64,000 nucleotides of DNA from Pythium myriotylum (taxonomy: Eukaryota; Oomycota; Peronosporomycetes; Pythiales; Pythiaceae): positions 62,001-126,000 of the forward strand of contig JALJCQ010000029.1 in NCBI GenBank assembly GCA_023091665.1, read 5' to 3'. Positions 52,519 through 62,200 of the stretch are shown here, one piece after another. The notes under the pieces were generated by a model that was given only the letters and a program-made list of their open reading frames with translations, was not told the DNA's origin and searched no databases. The translations under genes were made by a program, and so were the position numbers. Position 1 is the first letter of the stretch, and every line of letters starts with the position of its first letter.

Positions 52519-54426
52519 ATGACCGCCGACGAGCCCGTGACGCCCGCGACCGTCGCGCGCATGCGCCGCATCGTCGGCCACATCGCTGGCGTCGCCCCGT
52601 CTCTACCCACGCCGCCAGCGCCGCCAGCGCCATCGGTCTCGGCGCCTCGCAGCAGCGCCACGCGCTGGAACGGCTGGGGCTACGTCGACACGTCGCTCTT
52701 CGTCAACGCCGCCGGCCACATCGAGATCGCCGGCGAGCGCTACGCCGACGTCTTCCACGGCGCGCGCGACCGCACGCTGCCGCAGCTGCGGCCCTGGGCC
52801 GAGCGCGTCATCGGACTCGACGTGCGTCGCACGAGCCGCGCAGCCACGACGCGCGCCGATGCGTTTGAGGTCCACCGACCGCCGACCACCGCGCAGCACG
52901 AAGCCGACGCTGCCGAGTTCCTGCGTGCTCTGGAGACGCTCGGCGCGCGCGTGAGCACGACCATGGAGGACCGCGTGCGCCACAGCCACGGACAGACGTG
53001 CGAGGAGATCTACAAGCTGCGCACGGCGACGCGACTCGACCGCATCCCGGATGTCGTTGTCTGGCCGCGAAACCATGGTCACGTGGTCCAGCTTGTCGCT
53101 GAGGCCCACCGCCGCGCTCACGCCGTGTGTCTCGTGCCCCACGGAGGTGGCACGAACGTCTCGGGGGCGTTGTTGTGTAACCCTGAGGAAGCACGAACGA
53201 TCGTCTCGGTTGATCTCCGAGAGATGAAGAAGATCCTAAGTGTCGATCGAGACAATATGACGGCGCGTGTCGAGGCTGGCATCACGGGGCTCGAGCTGCA
53301 CGAACGACTCCGCAACATGGGGCTCACGCTCGGCCACGAGCCCGACTCGTGGGAGTTCTCGACTCTTGGAGGATGGGTGGCCACCAAGGCCTCGGGCATG
53401 AAAAAGAACATATACGGTAACATCGAGGATCTTGTCGTCAATCTACGCATGGTCACAGCAAAAGGAACGCTCGAGCGCGCGGCTAGTGTGCCCCGCGTGT
53501 CCATGGGGCCTGATATCCAGCAGGCCGTGATCGGTGCCGAGGGCACGCTTGGCGTGGTCACCGAGGTGACACTCCGCGTGCGAACATATCCTGCGTGCCA
53601 ACTCTATGATTCGCTCGTCTTCCCGTCCTTCGCTGACGGTGTGGCGGCCATGCGGGAGGTCGTTCGTGAGCAGTGCGTACCGGCATCCATCCGACTGCTT
53701 GACAACACGCAGTTCCAGCTCGGCCAGGCGCTCAAGCCCAACGGCGTCGGCGGCTTCGCGGTCGGCGTGCTCGATTTTGCCAAGAAGACCTACGTCACAA
53801 AGATCCGTGGCTTTGACGTCTCGGCCATGTGTGCCGCGACCGTGCTCATGGAAGGCACGCCCGAGCAGGTGCAGACGCAGCAGCGCAAGATTCAGGCGAT
53901 CGCCAAGAGGTTCAATGGGCTCGTCGGCGGCGCCGAGTCGGGCCAGCGAGGATATTTTTTCACGTACATCATCGCGTACCTGCGCGACTTTGCGCTGGAC
54001 TACTACTTCATGAGCGAGTCGTTTGAGACAGCTGTGCCCTGGAGCAACGTGCAGCAGCTGTGTGAGGACATCAAGAAGACCATCAACGACACAGCCAACA
54101 CGCGAAGGCTTGTCGCGCAGCCGCTCATCGCCTGCCGCGTCACGCAGCTCTACGAGACCGGCGCCGCCGTCTACGTGTACTACGGCATCAACTATTTCGG
54201 CATCGAGAACCCGCTGGCACTTTTCCACAGCGTCGAGGCTGCAGCAGTCGACGCCATCGTCGCTAACGGTGGCTCCTTATCCCATCATCACGGTATTGGC
54301 AAGCACCGACGTCAGTGGCTCCCGGAAGCTGTCTCGGACCCCGCGATCGCTGCTCTGCGAGGACTCAAGCAAGGGCTCGACCCTCAGAACCTCTTCGCGA
54401 GCGACAATCTTGTCGTAAACAAGTAG
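52519..54426 (+). CDS. AGPS: Alkyl-dihydroxyacetone-phosphate synthase
   Basis: 635 residues, close to human AGPS length. It catalyses the ether-bond step of ether-lipid synthesis, replacing the acyl chain of acyl-DHAP with a fatty alcohol, using FAD. Landmarks: RWNGWGYVD near the N-terminus, SHGQTCEEIYKLR, the FAD-binding PHGGGTNVSGAL, GHEPDSWEFSTLGGW, ASGMKKNIYGNIEDLV, GAEGTLGVVTE, RGYFFTYIIAYLRD, DYYFMSESFETAVPW, and the active-site SLSHHHGIGKHR (the HHH motif). Single exon. The enzyme is normally peroxisomal, yet I see no PTS1 (ends NLVVNK) and no clear PTS2 at the N-terminus. Confidence 0.96.
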   Translation: MTADEPVTPATVARMRRIVGHIAGVAPSLPTPPAPPAPSVSAPRSSATRWNGWGYVDTSLFVNAAGHIEIAGERYADVFHGARDRTLPQLRPWAERVIGLDVRRTSRAATTRADAFEVHRPPTTAQHEADAAEFLRALETLGARVSTTMEDRVRHSHGQTCEEIYKLRTATRLDRIPDVVVWPRNHGHVVQLVAEAHRRAHAVCLVPHGGGTNVSGALLCNPEEARTIVSVDLREMKKILSVDRDNMTARVEAGITGLELHERLRNMGLTLGHEPDSWEFSTLGGWVATKASGMKKNIYGNIEDLVVNLRMVTAKGTLERAASVPRVSMGPDIQQAVIGAEGTLGVVTEVTLRVRTYPACQLYDSLVFPSFADGVAAMREVVREQCVPASIRLLDNTQFQLGQALKPNGVGGFAVGVLDFAKKTYVTKIRGFDVSAMCAATVLMEGTPEQVQTQQRKIQAIAKRFNGLVGGAESGQRGYFFTYIIAYLRDFALDYYFMSESFETAVPWSNVQQLCEDIKKTINDTANTRRLVAQPLIACRVTQLYETGAAVYVYYGINYFGIENPLALFHSVEAAAVDAIVANGGSLSHHHGIGKHRRQWLPEAVSDPAIAALRGLKQGLDPQNLFASDNLVVNK

Positions 54427-54992
54427 ACGGTCCCCGAGCTGTATTTTTGATTGCCTTCTTCTATAATGTTATGTCGAGTAGAGCCAGAGAAGGGTATTGA
54501 GAAATCATTTGCAATGTTCAACATGCTCAGATGAGTTCGTATGAATCCTACAACGATTTGACAGTTGTTCGAAACAACTTCAATGAGCTTGCCACAAGCC
54601 AGCAATCGACTGAAGAGCAGCATGTAAACTCACTCGCAAATTGCAAACGATGAGTTTGGCTGCAAAAAAGAAACAGCGGAAGAAGAAGAGGAGAGATAAG
54701 CGACTTGCTCCATTTTGCTGTATTTTTCAACTTTGTCCCTGCTATCCTGTAAAAATTAGTTCTGTGATGTGCTCGTTAATACCTTAATCCTCCACATGAC
54801 TCCAACTCCATGTTCGAAGTTGCGTGTGGACTCACCAGCCGCACATGCTGCCACTCGCCAGCACCGAAAGACATATTCGACCTCTCATCTCCCTTGATTT
54901 TGGGGTATGAGGTCATGGTTGCATTGTGGCCCAATACATAGTCTGGAGGTCTGGCGGTTGAATCATTACCCTGTCGCAGATGACCCCTCGTG
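54427..54992. other. Intergenic region
   Basis: AT-rich spacer between AGPS and the kinase-like gene; a TCATTACCC about 30 nt before the ATG could be an initiator. Confidence 0.35.
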
Positions 54993-56405
54993 ATGGCAAA
55001 TCCTCATCGAGAATCTCCCATTCTCAGATCAACTCGGAAGATGAAAGACTCGGATCAAGTCAATCTGCATGTCCGCTTCGTAGAAAGAGTCACGCACACG
55101 GAAGGGCTCTATTCTTGCCGTCGCAGTCGGCTCGATACCAACCGGGCAATGAGTATCAAGAGGCTTCCAGCGTGGGGAGAGCCGCTCGTGGACTGGGTTC
55201 TCTACAGAGAGAAAATCCCATTCGATCTTGATTCCGTGGCGATCAAGAACATTGAGCTTGGGATGGTTCTCGACAAGTGCGTCAACATGTCAGCGTCCGA
55301 CTGGGCGGGAATTTACGGTTCGATAACTTCATTCGTCCGCGCAGTCTATGCTGCGCAAGATTCCTCAGTCGAGCTCAAGCGCACATGGACTAGTCGAGAC
55401 ATCCACTCGAAGAAAACCAAGCCAAGCTTCGTAGCTTACACTAATCGCTGTCTTGTTCTCATGGGTGAAGAGCAGGACTCGACAACATGCACCACAAATG
55501 TCATTCACAGCCTCAAGACCAAGATGCAGAGTTGGAATTCGGCAATGTTTTGTTCGCTCCCGTACGTCTTTGCGTATGCAACAGCCGGCAAACAGTTCTC
55601 CGTGGTCGCGATCAACAACGCGATGGAGACACTGCCTCTCGTGGATGCCAAGTCTCTGCTTGTCAGTGAAGACCGTGCGCGCGTACTCCGAGTGTTGGCA
55701 AACGTCGCAGCACTAATCCCGCATATGGACCGCCACTGCTTCCACGAGAACCCGACTGGAATACTACCCATGGAACCATTCAAGCCAATTGGGTTCCGAA
55801 GACAGATCGTGGAGTGGTCGTTCGTTGGTGTAGAGCTGACACTTTTGAAACGGGACGAAGAAGACCGAGACGACAGCTTGAAAAAGCTTCGCAAGCTGGA
55901 GACGCTGACTAATGGAAACGTGTCACGACCTTTGTGCCTGCAACGAGTGAAATGCGTGACATCAACGGCTAAGAAGATCTTTGTCACGCTGACCCCTGTG
56001 GGATACGAGCGCCGTCCGACGAATGCGGAAGAGGTAAAACACTGGTTACAATGCATGCTGTCCGCGCTAGCACAACTTCACGCACACGGTCTCGTACATG
56101 GGATGGTGGAATGGTCTCGCGTCGGGTACGTTTCTGCACACGGAAACGCAGCGGCTTATTGGCTGCTGAAGAGTATCGACTACGCCGATCTTGCGAGCTG
56201 TACAATGCGACTAAAGCGCGAGGATGGCGTGAGCCTCACAAACGAGAGCGATCTCCGTCAGCTCGGGCAACTTGTGCAGTCACTCGACATTGAAGTATCC
56301 AAGAGTGTTGACAGTCTCGTGGTATTTGCGCTAAACAAGGGCACAAACGCAACAGCTAGGGAAATCCTTCAGCTGATGGACGAGTGTGAGACCTACGGGA
56401 ACTGA
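54993..56405 (+). CDS. Crinkler-type kinase-like protein without N-terminal translocation domain
   Basis: 470 residues. The middle (KPSFVAYTNRCLVLMGEEQD, then MQSWNSAMFCSLPYVFAYA) resembles the nuclease/kinase-like C-terminal domains of oomycete Crinkler (CRN) effectors. Residues ~280-440 form a kinase-like lobe with ALAQLHAHGLVHGMVEW in place of the catalytic HGDIRW loop: the Asp is Met. The later IDYADL stands where the metal-binding DF-E/DFG segment is expected. The N-terminus lacks a signal peptide and the LFLAK-type motif of secreted CRNs. It therefore looks like an intracellular, probably catalytically inactive relative. ATG 54993 chosen (GTG one codon upstream). Assignment is by pattern recognition. 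Confidence 0.6.
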   Translation: MANPHRESPILRSTRKMKDSDQVNLHVRFVERVTHTEGLYSCRRSRLDTNRAMSIKRLPAWGEPLVDWVLYREKIPFDLDSVAIKNIELGMVLDKCVNMSASDWAGIYGSITSFVRAVYAAQDSSVELKRTWTSRDIHSKKTKPSFVAYTNRCLVLMGEEQDSTTCTTNVIHSLKTKMQSWNSAMFCSLPYVFAYATAGKQFSVVAINNAMETLPLVDAKSLLVSEDRARVLRVLANVAALIPHMDRHCFHENPTGILPMEPFKPIGFRRQIVEWSFVGVELTLLKRDEEDRDDSLKKLRKLETLTNGNVSRPLCLQRVKCVTSTAKKIFVTLTPVGYERRPTNAEEVKHWLQCMLSALAQLHAHGLVHGMVEWSRVGYVSAHGNAAAYWLLKSIDYADLASCTMRLKREDGVSLTNESDLRQLGQLVQSLDIEVSKSVDSLVVFALNKGTNATAREILQLMDECETYGN

Positions 56406-56913
56406 ATACCATGTTTGGGGGTCAAGGACCCACACAGCTCGCCTAATTGAAGCCCACAATCCATGTTTGTAATAAAGCCTTTGATGGTTTGTCAGTCCCG
56501 CATCGTCAAAAAGCATTGGTTCATATTTGTTTTATGGCGTTCGAAGAGAGTGACTCGTATGAGATCAGGGGAAGTCGCACGCCGGGGATGAAAAGGATTC
56601 CCCGGGCGCCACACGCGGCCAAACTTATCCCGAGTCCACGGGCCCCAGTTGCTGTGGAGCGTGCAAGCAGGTGGAAATGACCATGACTCTATCGCTACTA
56701 TTCGGAATATCTCTTTGGGACCCTCACTGGCGGCAAAATCCTTAGTTTGTTATGGTGGTGAAACTATGAATATGTAGGACGCACCCCGGCGTTATTTGAT
56801 GAAAACTGATTTCCTAAGGGAATACGCCACGGACGAGGTGTCGGTCTCGTGTGCTCGGGGATAAAGCGACATCCATCACGTCATCCGTCTTCCAAAACTT
56901 GCTCATGATCGGA
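56406..56913. other. Convergent intergenic region
   Basis: 3' ends of the kinase-like gene (plus) and the PAN gene (minus); nothing else recognised. Confidence 0.45.
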
Positions 56914-58230
56914 TTACGGGGCTGCAACAATCGGAACACCCGCATCGTTGTTCATCCTGTTACCCTGGCTCGTGATGGTCTTCAGAAGACGGCATTTGTT
57001 GTCAGGACCGATGTTGAAAGCCTTACAATTCACGTTGGCACGGCACGCCTTGCAGCACATGTCGAGGTCGCTGTTGTCAACCGACGAGAGCGCTTGGCCA
57101 ACGAACTGGTAGTCGCCACTGAAAGAGCACGTTGGGGCCACGGGGCTGAGCGGCGTCGAAGAGACGTACGCGCTGTCCCGGGTTGGGGTGCCAAGCTTCC
57201 ACTTGAGGTAGCACTTGGTCCTTGTGGGGTCATTGTTCTTCATAAACGAGTATCCGACACATCCTGCAGTGGTCGAGCACTGGTCGCAGCATTGCCACAG
57301 GGCCACGCCAGGCACGACCTTGAGATCAAAGTCCTTGTAGTAGGACGAGTCCGTCTGGGCTGCGCACTGCGCCAGCTTCAGCAGACACTGCACGTAGTCT
57401 GGTGCAGACGGAGAGCAGTACGTCGGAGCCGGAGCCGAGGTTGTTGGGGCAGGAGTAGAAGGACTCCGTGTAGTAGGAGTTGGGGTTGTAATCGTCGGTG
57501 TCGTAGGAGCAGGGGTCGTACCACGTGGAGTTGTTGGGTTTGGGGTAGTGGGGTGCGGGGTTGTGGGGGCCGGCGTTGTAGGAGCTGGCGTGGTAGGAGC
57601 GGGTGTTGTGGGAGCGGGTGTTGTGGGGGCAGGAGTAGTGGGAGCCGGGGTTGTAGGAGCCGGCGTCGTTGGAGCTGGCGTTGTTGGAGCAGGGGTCGTT
57701 GGAGCTGGCGTCGTTGGAGCAGGGGTCGTTGGAGCCGGCGTCGTTGGAGCCGGCGTTGTTGGAGCAGGGGTCGTCGGAGCCGGCGTTGTTGGAGCTGGCG
57801 TGGTAGGAGCGGGTGTTGTGGGAGCGGGTGTTGTGGGGGCAGGAGTAGTGGGAGCCGGGGTTGTAGGAGCCGGCGTCGTTGGAGCTGGCGTTGTTGGAGC
57901 AGGGGTCGTTGGAGCCGGCGTTGTTGGAGTAGGGGTCGTTGGCGCAGGGGTCGTAGGAGCTGGTGTCGTAGGAGCGGGCGTCGTAGGAGCCGGCGTCGTC
58001 GGAGCTGGCGTCGTCGGTGCTGGCGTTGTGGGCGCCGGAGTAGTAGGAGCAGGGGTGGTTGGGGCTGGCGTTATAGGTGCGAGCGTTGTAGGAGTAGGGG
58101 TGGTTGGAGCTGGGGTTCCTGGTACAGGCGTTGTAGGAGCAGGCGTTCCGTAGGTACACGTTGCAGAGCCCGTCGCAGACACCGTGGAGACGGCGGAAAT
58201 GAGTAGGAGAATCACACTGGCAACCTTCAT
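56914..58230 (-). CDS. Secreted PAN/Apple-domain protein with long Thr-Pro stalk
   Basis: 438 residues: signal peptide (MKVASVILLLISAVSTVSA), short Cys motif TATCTYGTP-like, then about 220 residues of TTPAP pentapeptides (residues ~28-245), then two PAN/Apple modules: WQCCDQCSTTAGCVGYSF with CYLKWKLG, and LDMCCKACRANVNCKAFNIG with CRLLKT. The stalk should be heavily O-glycosylated and extended, displaying the PAN heads beyond the wall or mucilage. N-terminus nearly identical to the 1236-residue gene at 59233. No membrane or GPI signal at the C-terminus (ends PIVAAP). Repeats are still expanding, see the 125-bp duplication. Confidence 0.92.
   Translation of the reverse strand: MKVASVILLLISAVSTVSATGSATCTYGTPAPTTPVPGTPAPTTPTPTTLAPITPAPTTPAPTTPAPTTPAPTTPAPTTPAPTTPAPTTPAPTTPAPTTPTPTTPAPTTPAPTTPAPTTPAPTTPAPTTPAPTTPAPTTPAPTTPAPTTPAPTTPAPTTPAPTTPAPTTPAPTTPAPTTPAPTTPAPTTPAPTTPAPTTPAPTTPAPTTPAPTTPAPTTPAPTTPHPTTPNPTTPRGTTPAPTTPTITTPTPTTRSPSTPAPTTSAPAPTYCSPSAPDYVQCLLKLAQCAAQTDSSYYKDFDLKVVPGVALWQCCDQCSTTAGCVGYSFMKNNDPTRTKCYLKWKLGTPTRDSAYVSSTPLSPVAPTCSFSGDYQFVGQALSSVDNSDLDMCCKACRANVNCKAFNIGPDNKCRLLKTITSQGNRMNNDAGVPIVAAP
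57530..58160. repeat. 15-bp coding minisatellite (TTPAP), about 40 units
   Basis: Tandem GGAGCNGGNGTNGTN units encoding Thr-Pro-Ala-Pro-Thr on the minus strand. A block of 125 bp at 57581-57705 recurs without difference at 57791-57915. Confidence 0.92.
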
Positions 58231-58249
58231 CGCGTCTCGGATGCTTTGC

Positions 58250-58265
58250 AAAACTGGGAATGAGT
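58250..58265 (-). promoter_or_regulatory. Inr/FPR-like core promoter of PAN gene at 56914
   Basis: Minus strand ACTCATTCCCAGTTTT, 19 nt upstream of the ATG. Confidence 0.6.
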
Positions 58266-59232
58266 CGCATGTCTTGAGAACATCGTTATTCTTACGAAAC
58301 GATGGTGTGGATAGCTGGCCGAGAGGGCTTGTGATCGCGTGTGCAGTCTCGATCAAGACGTGCGGGGGTTCGTCACATCCAGCCGTCTCAACCCTATGGC
58401 AACGGACGAGTAATACTCGTTACTTGCCAGTCTTAATGTATCCCGTTGCCCGTCAGACCTGACACCAACAGACGCAGGAACTTGGCTCGAAAAATTCGAC
58501 AAACACTTGAGGACAAGTTCAGAAGAGTATCCATGTGAATCCATCCGGCTTGTCTATGTGCGATCTGACGTTGGTCTGATTTTCGGAGGGGTGGTCCATA
58601 AACGATACGAGATGGTCGGAGCGTGAAAACTTCTCTGGACGTCATGTGTCTTTTCCCAGTATCTTGAGGGCTCCCGGTCTTTCGCGAAGACCGCAAATCC
58701 CAAGACAACGACTTAATCACACACTTCTCGCTGGTGGTAATCATGATGCGCCAGAGGATCCAAGAGGATGGGAGGTGTCTCAACCTCGAATAGTATCTGG
58801 CGCTTGAAACGCCACTAACTTGCCCGACAAATCTGACGTTGGCACTCTCTCTGACACTGGACTGGATACCTAAGTGCACTATACAAATGTGATGGTCAGA
58901 TAACTGAAACTGTCGATGGCGAGCCATAGTCACCTGTCGGTATCCAGCTCGCTGGGCAACTCCAACTCTTGCTTCAGAGCTACTTTGGAAGATCAGAATC
59001 GCCGGTGCTGCCACCAAGTTCATTAAACAAAAGTGGGGATCTCCAGTCAGGAAGCTGAAGAATCCAAACGGTTTGGAATTATTGGGTCCAGGCTGTTTCC
59101 GAGGGAAAACGTTAGAAGGATCGACTCAACGAAAAAACTCAAGAGAGGCTGGTAAGTGGATGATTTACGATGGAACATGAAAAAAGCATGTCAAAACTTC
59201 TCAATTACGACCTACGTGCTTCCGCTCGATGC
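58266..59232. other. Intergenic region between two PAN genes
   Basis: Short minus-strand frames (for example 58433-59023) without recognisable features. Confidence 0.4.
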
Positions 59233-62200
59233 TTACACCGGGGATCCTGACTTGTAGTCCAAGTTGAAAAGATACGAAGCCGTGCTTGAACGCAGCTCAC
59301 ACTGACCGTTGTTGTTTTTGAAGTTGAACGCCTTGCAGCCAGACGTAGACTTGCACTTTTGGCAACAAGCGTCAATGTCGGCAACAGTCGTGGTGGGCGT
59401 GATGATGTTTCCAGAGGCTGAGTACTTGTAGTTTTCCTTGTACGTGCACAGGGCTGCCTTTGGGCTCGTGACCGGAACGATCACGATGTCCGAACCAATC
59501 GATATACCGGTAAGCTTCGAGTCCCACTTGAGGTCACACGTGGTCTTTGCAGGCTTGGTATCGTTGAAGAAGACGAAGCCCGTACAGCCGGCCGTGGAGC
59601 TGCACGTATCACAGCAGTCAGAAGCCGGGACACCGGTCAAGGTCTTGATGGTGGCACCAGAGTTGTAAAGGCTGCCCTGGTTGGCTCCACACTTGGCCAT
59701 ATTGACTTTGCATGTCTCGTAGGATGGGCTCCACGGGTGGCAGTAAATGGAGTCTGGGCACTCCTTCTTCACCGTGCGCTCGGCTTCGGTCTGGCAAGAG
59801 CCACCGTACTGGGCGGGGGTCTGGATGCCGAGGACCTTGGATTGGTACCACTTCTTGTCAGTGGATGAGTACTGGCACGTGCCGTACGAACCAGGGTCGT
59901 TATTGATCGTGTACGGGATGCAGTTGACCGCTGGGCACACGACCTTGTCGGTGCGGGCAGACTCGGGTGGGCATGCCGTTCCGCCGTTAAGCGGCTGCGT
60001 CTTGATGCCAAGCACGCGGCTCTTGTACCAGACCTTTCCGGTCGCGTCGGGAGCACAGTCACCGTATGGGCCCTTGTCTTCATCAATCGTCTTCACCTCA
60101 CAATTGACCTTCGCACAAACCTGCTTCACGGTGCGCTCGGCGTCCGTAGGGCAGGAGCCACCATACAGAGCTTGGGAAGTGACCGCCAAGACCTTGGATT
60201 TGTACCACGATCCATCGCCTCCATCCGCACACGGTCCGTACGGCCCGTTGTCTTGCGCCTCAGTGTTGTAAGTGCACGGCACCGGGTCACAGACCTTGGA
60301 GAGAATGCGGCTCGCATCAGTCTCTGATGGGCAGCTGCCGCCGTAGAGCGCTGGCGTCTGGATATCGAGGACCTTGGACTTGTACCACACACCCTTGCCG
60401 TTATCCGTGCACGGCCCGAATGCCTTGTCATCTTGCTGCTCAGTCTTCACCACGCACGGCACAGCATCACACTTAACTCGATCCTGGCGCTCAGGAGCCT
60501 TTTCGTCTGGGCAGGAGCCTCCGTACTGGGCGGGACTGGCGATTCCAAGAACGCGAGACTTGTACCACACGCCACTACCATCGTCTGCGCATGAGCCATA
60601 GAGTCCGTCGTCCTGGGCCGGGGTCTTGACGACGCAGGGAACTGGGTCGCATTTCACACTGTCCTCGCGAGTCGTAGCGCTCTCGCTGGGACACGTGCCA
60701 CCGTAGAGAGCGGCGGTCTTGATGCCCAGCACTCGCTTCTTGTACCAGACACCGGATCCGTTGTCCTCGCAAGCACCAAACTGGGAGACCTTGTCTTCTG
60801 CGCTTGTGAGTAAGACACAGTTGACCGCGTCACATGGCTGCACGTCCATGCGATCCGCCGGGGCCGGGCAGGAACCGCCGTACACTGCCTCTTTAGCAAT
60901 GCCCAACTCACGCGACTTAAACCATCCATTGCCCGTGTCCACGCAGTCGTTGTAAGCGCCGTCATCTTCAGTGTGACTCTTCACCGTACATGGCACAGGG
61001 TCGCATGCCACGCGTTGAGTACGCTGCTCATCAGTTGGGCAGTTACCTCCGTATTTGGCCTCGGCCGTCACCTGGAATACACGAGTCTTGAACCAGTGGT
61101 TGGTACCATCGTCCTTACACTCGGAGAAGGGACCATTCTCCGTGTCCTTATTGTTATACGTACAGTCGACCGCATCACATGCCGCCGTCAATGTTCGCTC
61201 AGCCTCCGAGGGACATGTCCCACCGTACAGAGCGTCCTTCGAGACACGTAGAACCTTGGACTTGACGTACTTGCCGTTCGTGTCCTTGACGCAATCACCG
61301 TAGTCAACACCGTTGAGGTCAAGTTCACATGGCACTCCAGGACACAGAACCGAGTCCTTGCGGCTTGGATCATTCTCGTCCGGACATGTACCGCCGTAGA
61401 GAGCGGCCTGACTGATGCCAAGAACGCGCGACTTGTACCAGCCATTACCTGTATCCTCGCACTCTCCGTAGGTCCCTTTGTCTTCTTCGTGGGTGTTGAT
61501 CTTGCACGGCACAGGATCGCACTTAACCCTGTCCAGTCGACTCGAATCCGTGTCTGCTGGGCACGTTCCGCCGTACTTCTCACGATCCTTGACAGCAAGT
61601 ACGCGCGATCGATACCACGAGTTGACACCGTCAAACATGCAGTCGCCGTATGGAGTTGTGGTGTCTTCTTCGCGGGTCTTAATCGTACAGGGCACTGGGT
61701 CGCACTTGACGACGTCTTGGCGAGACGGGTCGTCCTCACTAGGACACGTACCACCGTACTCTTCCTTCGTAAAAATACCCAGCACGCGGGATTTGAACCA
61801 CCCGTTACCATTGTCCACGCAGTCACCAAACGGACCTTTCTCCTGGTCATGAGTCTTGACGACACAGTTCACCGCTGTGCATGTGGCACTGTCCTGGCGA
61901 GAAGGGTCATCCTCGCCTGGACAAGTTCCACCATAGAGCGGGCCACTCTCGATACCTAGCACGCGGTACTTGACCCACCCATTGCCTGTGTCTTGGCAGG
62001 CGCCGAACTCAGAATTGTCATCCTTTGGATCCTTGATCTTGCAGTTCACAGGGTCACACTTCGCGCTATCCTGACGTGACGAATCCGCCTCATCCGGACA
62101 TGTCCCGCCGTACTTTGCCTCTTCGGCAATACCAAGGACTCGGAACTTGTACCACCCGCTACCGACATCCATGCATTCCGAGTAAGGCCCCTTGTCATCG

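Noticed and set aside
57548..58153. 201-codon plus-strand frame of repeated GVVGA and similar Val/Gly repeat frames at 50924 and 62333
   Set aside because: Antisense shadows of the TTPAP minisatellites; the minus frames have signal peptides and PAN domains.
57530..58160. Possible CRISPR-like repeat array
   Set aside because: Units are contiguous 15-mers without spacers and encode a Thr-Pro stalk; the genome is eukaryotic.
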